From Fasciolopsis buskii (lineage: Eukaryota > Platyhelminthes > Trematoda > Plagiorchiida > Fasciolidae), in contig LUCM01009229.1 in NCBI GenBank assembly GCA_008360955.1, forward strand, positions 62,001 through 126,000: DNA of 64,000 nucleotides, in the 5' to 3' direction. The notes under the pieces are model-generated. The model searched no databases. It worked only from the letters and a program-made list of their open reading frames with translations, and had not been told where the DNA came from. Each line of letters begins with the position of its first letter. Within the stretch, counting starts at the first letter, position 1. A program made the translations under genes and the position numbers. Positions 45,349 through 58,353 of the stretch are shown here, piece by piece.

Positions 45349-45385
<37 letters not shown>
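45300..45385 (+). mobile_element. LINE 3' terminus with (TTA)12 tail
   Basis: The sequence TTGATCTTGCCTTGCGCATG...GAGAAATATAC matches the ends of the nested LINE (24480-24525, minus strand) and of the LINE at 56050-56095. A perfect (TTA)12 follows at 45350-45385. This is the 3' signature of one LINE family with three copies here. Confidence 0.8.
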
Positions 45386-47766
45386 GGTAACTTCGAGGTC
45401 GAGAGGCAAGTGATTTGCTTTACCATTGCTGAACGATTGAGACGAGCTGCGTGAGTTCAAGCACCCTACTGGCGAGGATTGGGCTGTTTGCTCTTCAGCA
45501 GATTCCGAAGACTGAATACCGTATGTATGTGGGTGGCTTTCTTGGGTTCCGAGCCTTTAAGGACCCGGTTTTAACGGCCAATTTCAACCGTTGTTTCTTA
45601 TTGGTGCTCTTTGTTGCTCGGAGTTTTGGGGACGCGTCTGGGTTGCAAAAGGAGATACAGAGCCACTGCAAGTTGAGTGGGATTTGCTGATTTTATTAAA
45701 AGTTTACGAGAGCCTCCATGTGAGGTTTATGGTCTAATGCACATTTAAGTTGGTTCTTCGGTCCCAAAGACGCTAAGCCTAGCAATGTGACGTGTCCTGG
45801 GCATTTTGCTTTGCAAATCCTAAATCGCTGGCGCTTTTGGTCGCTAGCTCCGTTTTGCTTCTGTTGACCCCTTCGTGGGTAACATAGGACCTACAAGCTG
45901 TTCATGGATGAGTTTGGCGGGCGCAGGTTTTCTGCCTCCGGGTGGATTATTTTTGCTTTGGTGTTCAGTAGGTTCCTGTTTTTACTATGATCTTTCACTG
46001 CATTTGCTGCCCGCCTACTATTGCCGAGACTTTTCCTTGCTCAAATCTGTCAAGAATGGCATCAGATTAGCTGGGGGATATTAGGTAAAACCCTTGGCGG
46101 CCCGGAAAAACAGAAGGAACGGGGGAGAGTATAACTTGGAATCACTTGTTGGTAGCTTATTGACTGGCTTTCATTCAAGTTATTGAGGCTGTGAAGGAGA
46201 GAGACCAAGTTTCGGTTCTTGCTTTCGTTCAGAGTCCAGTTGAATCCCCTGTTGATCCTTCGGTTTGTTCACCTAGGATTTGCCTTTGGGACACGGAATT
46301 GTTATACACCGATATAACCTTAGCAAAGCCTTACGCCTTCTTGCTTCCGTCTAGCTGAATCATCTGATCATTCACGGAGGTCGGAGCACGGAATTGAGGC
46401 AAAATTAAAAAGAGTTTTGCTGGATTTCACCGAATGGCGCGATGTCATAGAGTGCATGGAAAGGGTCGACGAAACCGGCTGAAGAATGTCACAGGTTTTG
46501 TTGAACTTCACCACATGATGTTGCACCTATCCGTCACTGATTTGCACGGTTATTGTCCGTTAGCTCACAGCGATCGACCCCTACTGATAGATGACTTCTC
46601 TGCAGGTAGCCTAAGTACGACGAATTATTTCATGAAAACATTCAATCTCCTACTACCGACAAGATGCAATGCAGCAAATATAAAACCAGCCAGGTGAAGT
46701 CACTATAAGGGCAGCAACTTGAATCAATTTGTGGCGTTTGGAGAATACAAAAAACTAATTTAACCAAGTCCAAATTTACCGCAATGTATTGAAGTGCTGA
46801 TGCATCGCACGCGTTTGAGGCTAAGAATGCTTCTTTTAGTCATTAAATGGTGAGTTATTCTTTGAGTCTAGATGGGTAGTTTCCAAGCTGAGACAAAACT
46901 GAGAAGGTTTGAATTGCGCTGTGCCGTCCCACATCGTGAATTGTCATCGTGGTGGTTTTATAGCTACTATTTTGTTATTCTGGCATTATTCACCAGGTAA
47001 GGATAATTTCCCTAGACATGAAAATTAGCTTGATTTTTCTGATCATTGAAATTTTTGGTCTAATCACCGTTTAATTATTTTGCCAATTTTTGTTTCAGCT
47101 TGCACAGCCACATTTCCAGCCCTGACCTGCCCTTAGCGTGAACGCTCTTATTCTGTGTGGCATAAATTCAGTCAGTATACTTAGTTTCCCAAAGGAAAGA
47201 TGCGCCTTTCGACCCGGCTAATCATTTCTCTGTCCAAACTTTTCCATACCCCTCAATATCATCCTGCTATTCAGCCGTATAGTGTCTCGGTGTGTTCTGT
47301 TTTACGCCACATTATAGTATGCTATTCCATTTAGCCAGTCATTTAACGGCTGTCATCTGTCATAGGATATTTTTGACTTGTTAATTTACCTTCTGATCCA
47401 TTTTGTAGACGCACTGCCTGCCTCTCACCGTTGATGCTAACTAGGTCTTGTGAATTATTCACAAGTTACGTCGTTTTACGGCACTCTATAGCACTTCTCT
47501 CCCAAGAACTGCGGCAACCCGATCACGTACAGTATCCCGCTCTCACTATAGCATTAACAACTATAAGTGGTCACCTTTCACAATTGTGCTTAGATTTTTT
47601 CCCCAAACTTTAAATTTCCAAGCAAGAGCAGAATGACTTGTGGTATCCAGCAGCGAGCCAAACGCGTCTATGCTCCATAGTGCTTATTGACCTGGTGGGT
47701 AAATCCCATGAAAGAGCACAGATCTTCGAAAGAAGTTTACCCAATTTAATGTAACACGTTAACAAT
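45386..47766. other. Nothing recognised
   Basis: The 79-codon plus-strand frame at 45451-45690 (hydrophobic, Phe-rich) has no recognised family. No RNA gene or known repeat was seen. Confidence 0.35.
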
Positions 47767-48411
47767 TTGGAGCAAACTATTTCAAAGCTTGCACCCTTTT
47801 CCCATCTCAGTGACCCTGAAAAACGGCTGGACAAGCATGACCTGGTGGCCTCTGGCAACTTCCTGGATGCGCTGGCCTCAGAAGCATCGAGTAGGGTGGA
47901 TAGGTCGCGTAACGTCATTACCTATAACATCCCTGATCGCATTCCTATGAATGGCCTTAGGGATCCACTCATGGCAGCTAGCGGCATAGCGCAAATACCA
48001 TATATAATGGAGAGGCTGCGGAAGCGGACCCGACGTCATAGTTGTCTCCATGCTGCAGGTTTAGACAAAGTTTAGCAGAGTAATTTATCAGCAAGCAAAG
48101 CCTTATTGCTGCAACTGCACCTTTTAAAAACAAAAACGACCATAAAGAAAACACCTCTCCAGAAGGAAATTGTTGCTGACACTTTGCACAAATCCAGTCC
48201 TACGCATCTGATTTCCAAGATGTCATCAGCAAACAATGCACGGCCAGTTTTGGCGGAGTCGCCCAAAACGGGCATGGTGTCTCCAAGACATTCACCCTTT
48301 CGGCGGCAAAAGAGAAGTTCACCAGAAACGATACCGTCCACGGTTTCACGCTCCACCGTTGTAGAACTAGACATATCGATCTCGCCCCTCACATTGCATC
48401 CTCCCGCCTAA
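47767..48411 (+). pseudogene. LINE ORF1 protein remnant
   Basis: A single frame broken by one TAG at 48073-48075. The first half (EASSRVDRSRNVITYNIPDR, then ERLRKRT) resembles the CR1-type ORF1 core R(K)xNVIxFNIPD...RLRK, an RRM-like nucleic-acid chaperone domain. The second half is basic and Ser/Pro-rich (SPKTGMVSPRHSPFRRQKRS), typical of a disordered tail. It would coat the LINE RNA. Confidence 0.5.
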
Positions 48412-49439
48412 TCGCCAGAAACTCAACGTCACCGTGTTTAGTTAGGGTCAAAAGCCCGTCCAACCCGCACCCACTCTATATTACGATCGCCAAGGCCAGT
48501 TCCTGTGGCTCACCGTCACGCTCAACCCAGCCCCCACAGGCTGTATGCCCTCAAAATTACTGGTGATGCACTTGGCACCAAGAAAAAAGACCTTCTTCTA
48601 TCCAACGATGTTGCGACCCCCCTCAGTAGAAGGGGTCCACGTAAGACACAAACCTCTTTTACCTCAAGATCCCCTCGGAGTCCATAAATAATTGCGCTGT
48701 GCTATGCCCTCTCCCATCGGATCTACCAACGTCATATAACTCAGCCCTTCAGGCGGTATGGCTAACTCCGTTAGATCTTAACCCCTTCATTTCAGCGCCA
48801 CAAAGAACATCGCAGCACTAAGAACCATCTCTCGCCGCACCAACCAACGGGATTGTTTATTCACCATAATTTCAACCTCGGTTACTGTCTCAGAGCTGAA
48901 ACTGATTTCCGTATTACTGGCCCGTCACCTTAACCCCCAAACGTATTTTGAACCATACCCCACTCGTGACAAGATCACATTTCTGCGAATCACACTTGAC
49001 TGGCCATCTCCAGCCTATAAACACAATTCTTAAGCCGACCTACCTACAACCACTGTCTCACCTTCCCGGACCAAATCCTCAGGCTTCCAACCAGCTAGAA
49101 TTCAAGCCTTTCAACATCCTGCCATCTATTGATTTTTTCCAAACGTCATCTTTATTTTATCTTTATTTTATCCGGATTTTTCTTCAGCCATACCATGACG
49201 TCCACGCCGTCGCACAGCCTCTTCACTCCCTAAAAAATGCACGCTGCTCACCGGCTATACCAAAGAACAGGTTGGAACCTACCCCAGCTTGTGAATCAGG
49301 CTTGACAGGACATGGTCACCCAAAAGGCTTTACCATCGCCATCCGTTCTTCCTTGCTTGTCTCGCAATGACTTTTCGCCTCAAATGGAATCTTTCGACCA
49401 TGACGCTACTTAATCCGTTTGTCTACTACTGAGCCATTT

Positions 49440-51392
49440 TTATTGTTGTCATTAAATACTCGCTCGATACCAATTAAGGTGCATACGCTGCGCCTGTCGC
49501 TGTAAACACGTAGATATGATTTCACTTTTGTCACTGAGACATGGCTGACCGAAAATACCCTCGACAGGGACATTGCAATAATTGGATACAATTCTTTCAT
49601 GAACTTCAGGATAAATAATCTCAAGGAAGGCTATCGCATGCACAACAGACACTCTTTCAGCCTCATGACAAAATCACCCTACATTTGAAAGCCTGAAAGA
49701 TTCTATCTGGCTGACTGTTACTATCGGGCATCAGGACTTACCGATCAGTTCTATCTACCGTCCAACTAGTACGCATCAGCCAGAGTTCTTGCCACTATGT
49801 GATGCGCTCAACGCGGCCGCCGACCTTCAAGGCCCTAAGCTAGTAGCGGGCAATCTCAACACCCCATGGGTTTGTTGGTCTTCTTTCTCCTCCCATAAAT
49901 ACCTTTCCGCGTTTGGTTCCAAAGTACGGGTGGGTGGGTGGACACAGTATGTTTCAGTGCCCGCAGGGTCGACAGCGCTATTGATCTTATCTTCACAAGT
50001 GGCCTAACACAGGTGCGCATTTCCACAGACAACAATTTGCTCTGATGTTATCTTTCCCAGATTATTCGCAAATTCTTTGTTTTGACGTCCATTATCTCCT
50101 CCTCGGCTTTGAGCAAACCATACCACAGAGCCTCATAGAATCTTCTTCCCTCCATAATTTGTAGCCAAAAGTGGGACCGTTTCTTTCTTTCGGTGGATCT
50201 CCAACTGGCCACCAATATATTGTAAGCTACTCTAAGTGTTTGCCTTGATCTAATCTCTCCAACCCAGTGTGGCACATTCCCCGAAAGGTCGATCACCCTA
50301 GACCGCCTTAAAAAAGTATTCCTTAATCCAAACAAGATTCAAAATAATAAAAGAATTCGCTGTGATGTAGCAAATGAACCGTCTGCCTAAAGAGATTAAG
50401 ACATTTTCGGATTCTCCTTAAAATGAGGGACCTTCAAGCGTTACTCTCTACCAACTGGACTGCAGCACTAGCAAAACTACTGAGAACAAACAACTCCTTA
50501 CCTCGCAGGCACATCCTCCCCAAGATTCTCTCTCCACCTAAATGATATTAAACTACAGCTGTCAAAAATGAGACCGTCTTCTAGGTTGGACCGGACGACA
50601 TTCACCCAGCCCTCTTCAAATTTGGGGGTGCAGATAGCTCTATAATTTTGTCCGATCTGTTCAACCCTCTTTAAATTGTAGCAATTTTATCCACCAATGG
50701 AAACTCCTGTCATTGTCCCAATTCACCTAGGCGGTTTAATTTGAGAGCCATCTAATTACAGACCCATCAACCACACCCCAGTTTTCTCCCGTATTTTGGA
50801 AAGAATAATAAACGGCAAGTTAACGACTTACCTGGGCACGGTATTCTTTTTCTTTTTGCAGACGATATAAACTTGTGCACACGATTCCACCTCGTGACCT
50901 CAACACCATCACGGATAATGTAAAAATGATCTACTAACGCTTGATTCATGGTGCACAACTTGGTCGATGACATTTTCGGCTCACAAAAGCAGCATACTCA
51001 CACACAAATGCCACATTCCTGCAGGAATCTTTGAAATTGACCAAGAAGTCATTCCTTCCACTCACACTGTCAGAGGTCCGGGTTTCCATTACTCCAGCAC
51101 ATTCAACTTCTCATAACACACCTTGATACAAATTGCAAAAGCTAGGAGACTAATTGGGTTGGTGCGCAGAACATTTAGAAACCAGGAAAGTAAGTTATTA
51201 ATATATAAGTCGCACGTAAGACCTATCCTGGACTACTCTTCCATCGTGCGCTCCAACATGCAGCGGAGTGACAGACTCGAGGTGGACAATGTTCAAGGAA
51301 CACGTACAAAACGACTTCTGGGCTTCTCTTCATGGCCAAACTGCATGATGAAACGGCTGCGTGGAGTTCACATCAACCTCTCCTTTTTATGA
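49440..51392 (+). pseudogene. LINE ORF2 remnant: endonuclease and RT
   Basis: Endonuclease: LNTRSI (about 49455), VTETWLTENTLDRDIAIIGY (49530-49590, with the catalytic ETWL), SSIYRPTSTHQPEFLPLCDA (49745-49805) and KLVAGNLNTP (the usual GDFN reads GNLN). RT: VGPDDIHPALFKFGG (50590-50635), FLFADDINL (50850-50880), AKARRLIGLVRRTF (51135-51180), KSHVRPILDYSSIV (51208-51250) and the C-terminal TKRLLGFSS. RT motifs A and B are missing between 50640 and 50840, so there is an internal deletion. Several stops and frameshifts. Confidence 0.75.
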
Positions 51393-51430
51393 GATTATTG
51401 ATAAAAATATGTGCATCTCCGCACCCCAGG

Positions 51431-53588
51431 TAAGAAACAACTTTTCTTATGGCTTACGCTGAGCTGAGTTCTTGGTTTCACTTCCCATGTCAGGGATAGC
51501 ACTTAGGAAGAATTTTTTCATCATCAAATAGTTCTCCTTGTAGAATAACCCGCTCCAACAAATAAAGACGATTTCTGCTGCCTCCGTCACCTTTAAAAAC
51601 GAAATTAGGAAGGCAATAACCATATGTAATTCGTTAAACTTCCACGATCCTAACACCCTATTAGAATGGGCCCATGAGTCGGGCTTAGGGTATAGAGTGA
51701 ATACAGTGCTCAATGTCTTATCTCAACCCAATAAATAAGGTCTATCCATCTTTATTCCTGGTAATTCCCACAAGTACAAATCATTGCAGGTGTAGACAGA
51801 AATACTCCGTCAATGAAACAAGTCATCGCAATTTTTCATCTAACATTCTACCTCGTTCAGCGCGCATGTAGCAAGGCATATAATAAGACATGTACTCATA
51901 TCACCCAGTCAGCAGAGAGGGTGCTAAAACGTACCCAAAATACTCCGCCAGGGACCGTTTTTCAAAGTGGCATTATATCATGGGGCATTTTTGTAATTTT
52001 ATTATCAAAGTCATAGGTAGAACATTTCCGGTTTTTGTTTCTCTCCAAAGGCTCAAGCACAAAGTGCATTATTGACTTCATGGCTTAAGCGCCGCAGATG
52101 GTAATTTTTGGAGATGCGGATAACTAACTAAGTAAATAGAGTGTAGTTAATGGTTTTCATAAACGAAATTTCCAAAGGTTTATAGATTATATGAATCGAT
52201 GGTCTTTGAGTCATCCGATGTTCTAGCCAGGTTTTAATGAGGTTTAAGTGTGAAGGTCATTCGGTCTCGCGATATGCTGGTGATCGCTTGCTGCACGTGA
52301 ATTTCGCTTTGTGGGCATGGTTTTCGTGATTTTTTATTGAATGTTTGGGTGGGTTTCCTTATGGATTGCGTAAACGCGCGTTACTTATGGTCGATGGTAT
52401 CTTGTGAACTGTTGTTATCAAGATCAAAACATCTGTTTGAACATAACTGAAAGATTTGGGCTAAGTTTATGGTTACAAATTATTTTTTACCGTCGAGTGC
52501 TTAGTTACGCTATCGCGATCGGAAAACTTACTTGTTATCGGATGTACATTACTGTGGATCGCCGGAATGGTTTCCCTTGAGAATAACATTAGCTGGTTTG
52601 TGGAATTCACTTGGACGAGGGAACAATATTTATTAAACTCAAGTAACAAACTTGCTTGTTAGATTTATGGCGATGGTGGTTTCCTGGACATCATTGCCAA
52701 ACCTGGTTTCCGCTGCCATTTCATTTTGGAGTTTCTGTTTATTCCCTTGTTTCCATGTAAGGGATGAACGATACCAACTTCCACGTAAACTTCCGTTGTC
52801 TGGTAATTTTGCTATTGACATTACGACAAGAAATGAGTCCACGAATAGCTGCTGGCTTTGTGTATGTACGTAATTAAGCCAGAACATTGTTGTAGTGATG
52901 AAGAAAAGAAGCGCCGAGAGTTGTTCTTGCCCACGTAGAACCAATACAGCCTTCCGATTGTGAGCAATGGATCAGAGATACATGTGGTGGGTTCCGAAGC
53001 TTTTAGCTGTTAACAATAAATGGGCCATAGCACAGCGTCTCTTGACTCAGAAGTAATGTGTGAAGAATCAGTGGGAGCAAGCGTGGTATGTGCAACTGAG
53101 GTGCCAGATATCCAAGGCAGTTTTTATGGGTAAAACAGCTTTGAGTGTCAATAATTGTTTGTGGTGGCAAGTAAAAATGTAAAAAAGGTAGTTTGCTTCC
53201 ACATCAACCAGCGGAGCAGTTGATTCTGGGTTAAATTATCCAGCACAGAAGATCCGTAAGTTAGATCTTTCGTATAGTGACAATATATAATTTTAACTTT
53301 CAAAGCAGAAAACCTGGTGTGGACAGGAGGCAAAGGCGTGAACTTTAAAGGTTACTTCTGCCTGAGGATTAAACTTTTGCTGTAAACGGATTTGGTTTCT
53401 GTGGTATCCGTAATATCTGTCATGCGTCAAGCGGCGTTGCAAATGCATTTATTAGTTGAGGTATCCAGAACCCATGTGACGCCCGTGTAGTAAGTTGCAC
53501 TTAAAAACCTATCAGCCTTTTAAGGCCAAATTTCTCATGAGCCTACGGATATATACATTTGGTGCTAGAACTCAGTATCTTCTGCGTT
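51431..53588. other. Nothing recognised
   Basis: The minus-strand 101-codon frame at 52639-52944 and its overlap partner show no motif. A/T-rich, with no LINE or LTR homology to the rest of the window that I can see. Confidence 0.35.
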
Positions 53589-54545
53589 AGTTAATGAAAA
53601 CATCCGTGCTGGGTCAGCTGAATGTAAAAAGTGCCTTTTGGAAAGCGGCTATTTCTGGCACGAGAGGTTGTGCGTTGGTAATAGGTAAGTTCAAAACTGT
53701 TTCTTTCAACCTGTAAATGTTGTGTGCCGTATAAGCTACCCAGGAGCCACCGTGCAAACAACTCGAGAAAAGATGAGGCGATGCGTCCAATTCTGCAGGT
53801 ACTCTGCTCAAGACAATCTCAGAAACTCAAGGATCATTGGTGTCCAATGTTCCGTGACATCGGTGAGTCACATGCTAGCTGCTTTTCAAGCAATCCGCAT
53901 TAAGATTTGAGATACACTTATGCAAATTTTAAACAGCTAACACGCACATATCTGTCAATTTATATGTATCTACCGTGCGGCTGTATTTCTGCAGTTACAC
54001 GGCTTGCTATTATCAGTTTATACTGCCACCATAAATATCTTCCGTTATTCATATTGAAATAAGCAAGCTACAACTCATTTTCTTCTTCAGATTGAATAAG
54101 ATTTACAGGAGAATTTTATCCCGAGGACCGCCTAAAAAAGGATTAGGTACAACCGAAGAAATCCGTACGCATGTTGCATTTTGTTTCCGATATATTTTGA
54201 TAAAAGATGCATCTATATGTGGAAGATTTTTGTTACTTCCTGGTGTTTCCAGTCAAGCGCACGGTGCACCCAAAAAAGTAAAAGTGTGCGTCGAAATATT
54301 GGCGTGCATTAAGTTGCGGAATTTAAGTTCCTTTTAGGCCTTCCGCGCAAGCTAATTGCAATTAAGAAATTATAGCTTAATGTCTCAGGGTGCTACAAGG
54401 GACGATTTGGGGCTATTTCCAAAAACGACCCAAAATGGTCCCATTTTGGTTTCAAAGGGGTACATCTGCAGTTGTTCTTGGGGCAATCGGGAGTCATTTT
54501 TGGGTGTGTTTGGAACTGTTTCAGGGCGTTTTGGTGGCGTTTGTA
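53589..54545 (+). repeat. R1 repeat, copy 2
   Basis: Aligns in order and orientation with 17228-18215. It keeps a good donor (CGGTGAGT, 53861-53868) after the coding-like block and a good acceptor (TTCTTCTTCAG, 54080-54090) before the next conserved block, so it looks like exon-intron-exon. Ends in the same G-rich motif area (54400-54540). Confidence 0.75.
53722..53865 (+). pseudogene. Conserved exon-like block in R1 copy 2 (RRF-like, tentative)
   Basis: Encodes MCRISYPGATVQTTREKMRR then CVQFCRYSAQDNLRNSR, matching copy 1 residue for residue at most positions. Splicing from the donor at 53863 to the acceptor at 54090 would join it to a block that contains LNKIYRRILS. Resemblance to ribosome recycling factor (TRE...A-x-D-x-LR-x-x-R, then NK) is suggestive only. 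It could be an exon of a live gene whose other exons I cannot see. Confidence 0.3.
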
Positions 54546-54689
54546 ATGACGTGGTCATATTCTCACTTACCCCCAAACTAATATTCACACAAACCCTCTC
54601 TTCTGCATGACTTGAAAATTAGACTGCTCCAAGTGCAAAGTTCGGCGTCATTCAGTGCCTCATTCTACGTAACACTTATCACCTTTCGT

Positions 54690-55218
54690 TCTATTTTTTT
54701 CAGGCACCATAACCTTCAGCTGGAACACCTCCAGGCTACCATCTTTCCCTTTTCCGCCCCAATTGTGTACATTCGCCCAGAGTTAACCATCAAATTTCTG
54801 GCCTCATTATCGCACGTCTCAGCACACCGTAAAGGCAAACTGACTCAAGGATCAGATCAACTATCTCAGGACGACGAAATACGACCTGCTGCATGGCCTG
54901 GATGAAGTGAACATCGCTTATCATCTGCATGGTTCACCAACGTAAACTGACGACACTGTTGCAAAACTGTCCAGAAACCGAGGTCACACAATGTGATCCA
55001 CAATGCTTGATATTTTTCGAGCTGACAAGTTCTTCCAGTTACACGGATCTGCTGCTGGAACTGCCAGCCCCGTGGCTAACATGCCTGCCAGGTTGGCACC
55101 CAGTCGTCACGAAGGCACCCTGTTTTCGATGCCACCAATATCGTCTACCGCGAGCGTCAGCCCATTTTTCTCCTCGGCAACCGCGGCTATAAGTAAATTA
55201 GTAACTGCTACCAGTTAG
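54690..55218 (+). other. Unassigned open frames after a strong acceptor site
   Basis: A pyrimidine-rich acceptor (TTCTATTTTTTTCAG, ending about 54702) precedes a frame reading LQLEHLQATIFPFSAPIVYI, stopping at TGA 54903-54905. An overlapping frame at 55003-55218 is Ser/Ala-rich (MPPISSTASVSPFFSSATAA). Neither belongs to a family I recognise. Could be a terminal exon, a LINE part or chance. Confidence 0.25.
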
Positions 55219-55639
55219 ACCAACAAATGCAAACAGAAGAGCAAAGAAACCCGTTTTTGTTTCATACTGGCTTACCACCGTCAGATATATTATTCAAAGC
55301 ATATTATAATAGTCGTCACTCCCCCATTGTCGACGATGCTTCTATTTTTCGTCTTTAAACAATGGTTAGCCAAACTCTTCACCCCTATTCTTCGTCCCTG
55401 CGCAAGTTCAAAAGGCTTTTGGCTACTCTCTTGGCTCCAGGATTCATGGTAAAATGACCGACGTTCTTATTCATACCCATTTTAATAAAGGTTTTCCATC
55501 GGCCATCAGTCCTTTTCCTGTCAGCTGTCTTGGTCCGTTTTGACAACATTTTACCTTGGACTCATATCGTTTGAAGACTTTCTTCATGGCAGTTTAACAT
55601 CCATATCCATTTTATAGACCCTTTAAATCCGAATACTGC

Positions 55640-56107
55640 AGACACCACTTCTATCCAAGTACCGCATTACCACTGCTTGTCGTCTCTTCAGCTTCACGTT
55701 TCCGTCCATTACGTAACGCTTCCGACGCTTGGTGTCTCTAGCCATATATCAAAATCCACCGTCGGGCTCCGGCCATGTTGTGTGCCAGCAGTGAGCACAT
55801 AGAGTGCACTTAAACACGAAATGACTAGTTGTGCGCTACTTGCAAACAGTCTCAGTAAACTATTTCTCGGACTTAAAAATTGAGTTTTCTACTTTTTTGC
55901 TTCTCACTGGCATACTTGTAATTCCCCTATTGCTTTGCAGCATCTCATTTAACCTTCCAGTGAGCCTCTGAAAAACTCATTATTGCTCCCACCATCTTAT
56001 CCCATTCCACTTCTATCATCTACATTTCCTGTGCATCATCCTTGTAAAAATTTGATTTTGCCATGCGCATGCCTCTCGCAAATCGAGAAATATACAGTAT
56101 TTATTAA
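55640..56107 (+). mobile_element. LINE 3' UTR and terminus
   Basis: Matches the reverse complement of 24480-24910 in the nested LINE: CGCATTACCACTGCTTG, TAAACACGAAATGACT, CTTGCAAACAGTC, GCTTTGCAGCATCTCATTT, CCAGTGAGCCTCTG, TTTCCTGTGCATCAT, and the terminal GAGAAATATACAGTATTTATT. The coding part is missing. The tail is short (TATTTATT) compared with (TTA)12 at 45350. Confidence 0.8.
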
Positions 56108-57480
56108 AAAAATGGCAGGCTATTTTATTGGGAAAAAGCGCGCTGCTCGCTAAACATGATTCAAGCGCTTTGGGCTGATCAACCCAGTGCAAGTAGGCGA
56201 TTTTCTTCAAGGAATATTTTGTTGGTCTGCTTTGCCTTGCCTCGTGGTGACCAGGTCTTGTCTTTTACGAGAGGACGTTAATATCTGGACCATCTCCTGG
56301 CTCTGTAGATAGCTGGCTTCAAGGGCTTTGGATTAGAACTCCAGAAAGCTACGCTGTTTTTGCACATGACAGTGCCGATAGTTTTAAGGTAGCTTGTTAA
56401 TTCATACCAAGAATGGAGGCGGCCTTATGCCAAGACCTGCCGTACTGCCGCGGAAACTGACGATAATTATGGGAGGCGTACCCTCCTGCGAGGATTTAGA
56501 CCGTTAGAAAGCTACACAGAACCCACACCATCGGGGCAACAGTGCCATGCATTTGAAGCTCCCCGAGAATTTGGTCGAAGACCGAGAGGAATTTGGCAGA
56601 GATGGTGCGTGATCTGTGGTCTTCGTTGTACCCTTTCGCTAAGATGTCTACAGCAGTTACCTTATTGGAAATTGAAGACCCTTCAGGAAAGGAACGGCGC
56701 TGCAGAGGGGATGAAATGTTGCTCGGGTACGGAAGCTTTGGGTAAAACATCGATGTGAATACTTTCATGCTCTTTACGCGTGCGGCTACTTAGGGTGATT
56801 AAGCCATAGCTAGAAGGGAACTGTGATCTGCCCTGCTGCTGGCACAACAGAGGAAATGGTCGGGCAATCCGATAGAGTTCAAAAGGTGAAGGAAATGCTA
56901 ATCCGAGACATCTGCTACGACAAACGAGGTCTAAATAAACCTCGGAGATCCCTGAGAACTAGCGGACTGGCTGTTTTGCCTTATAGATGCCGTGCTAATT
57001 GAAACATAAAATCCGCTGTTGAGCCGAGCTCTCGTGTTGACGCCCCGCTGCATGTCCGTTTGATTTTGCAATTAATTGGTTGCAAATAATTATGAAATTT
57101 TCCTGATCATGCGCACTACCTGTCATGCGGTATCTAGAAAACAGACGCGACCTCCTCTCTTGAGAGAAGCGTAAGGTATCTGTTCAGGCCACATCAGTTC
57201 AGCGCAGGTCAGTTCGTGTCTCACTGTACAGAAGTGATCCAAATACTAAAATGGGATTTCTTGGGATTGTTTTTAACTAAACCCATATGCGCCCCTAAGT
57301 GAGCTATCTTCCTTGAGATAATCCAGGGTTACCAGCAATCTAGTTTAAAATTTTGGGAAAAGTGATAAAATATTCGGCTCACCATCATTATGACGGGCGA
57401 TCACTTCTTGGGCTTTCCAAATATGCATAATACTGGAAGCAAAGTCAGAACCTCTTAAGTATCGACAAACTAACCCCTTT
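56108..57480. other. Nothing recognised
   Basis: Short frames only, with no motif and no match to the repeats elsewhere in the window. Confidence 0.35.
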
Positions 57481-57485
57481 TCACT

Positions 57486-58353
57486 TTGCTGTCTCGGACT
57501 ACCTTAAAACGTTTGTCAGCATGTGCTTTTGTGGTACCTTTAAAAAACTTCTCATTTTTTAATGTACGGCCAAAAAATGTGCCCCAGTCATCAGTTAACA
57601 AAAACCATCTTAATGGATATTGCGATTTGCAAGGGGGTATGAAGAACAGGATCGCTCTGAAGGGCATTACAGACACTTTCAAACTGCGGGAGCCATATTT
57701 ATTCTTGATATCTCAGTCGCCTAATAAAGTTCTCCGGCGCGTCGGAGGGGCTTTTGATGTGAAACATGTGTGGCGTGTGCAGATTAAGTTGACTGATGGA
57801 GAGCTGCATGTGTTCGCACTAGGGACGGCGTCATCCAATCAGCAGCCTGACCCTCGTTGAAGCTTCGAAAGTCTATGGTGGGTGCCAACTTGGAGGGCAG
57901 TTTTCCCCAGGTGTTAGGAACTTGGTGAAAAAATTGAATCCTGTGCACTTGTTTGCTCTAGGCTCCACTAGCTTTTTTACATCAACTTAGAACTGGAGTA
58001 CAATAACAGCCAGGCAATCGCCTCGCGGTGTTAGACAACACTTTAATTTGTTTGAATGCTAGTGTTAGATCGCCATGCCTTTTGGATACGGGTCCGGATA
58101 CCAGATTTGCATCTCTCACGCTATGCACCAAAGGCCAAACCCGAATTGAACCGTCTTCAAGAGTTATTTTCCCTTGACAAGTGTCTGGAAAGACACTGAT
58201 TGGTGCCATTCCAGAAGGAGAAGGACAAACGTCTTGTAAATTGATGGGATGGATGCAGCATCCTACTAGGAGACTATTAAGGGGATAACGTCCGGCTAGA
58301 CTTATCGTGGCCTCTTGGCAGTGGTGCGGAAAATTAGTGACTAATGCATGCAC
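57486..58353. other. Two unassigned medium ORFs, opposite strands
   Basis: 57486-57860 (+, 124 codons) and 57982-58353 (-, 123 codons) are among the longest frames in the right end. Neither has a signal peptide, membrane segment or motif I can name. The minus one (GMAPISVFPDTCQGKITLED) has some look of a retroelement protease-RT linker, but no DTG/DSG or RT block supports it. Confidence 0.2.

Larger units (their letters stand above)
47767..51430 (+). mobile_element. Decayed two-ORF CR1-like LINE
   Basis: Contains ORF1 (47767-48411), an endonuclease region (49440-50010) and RT pieces (50570-51392) in the expected order on the plus strand. Between them (50040-50560) is the degraded endonuclease-RT linker. 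The RT C-terminus ends near 51395 (VHINLSFL). The typical 3' UTR of the 24.4/45.3/56.1 kb family is not seen downstream. Confidence 0.75.

Noticed and set aside
57486..58353. Gypsy or BEL protease region
   Set aside because: No DTG or DSG, no RT block nearby, and no LTR; a vague resemblance only.
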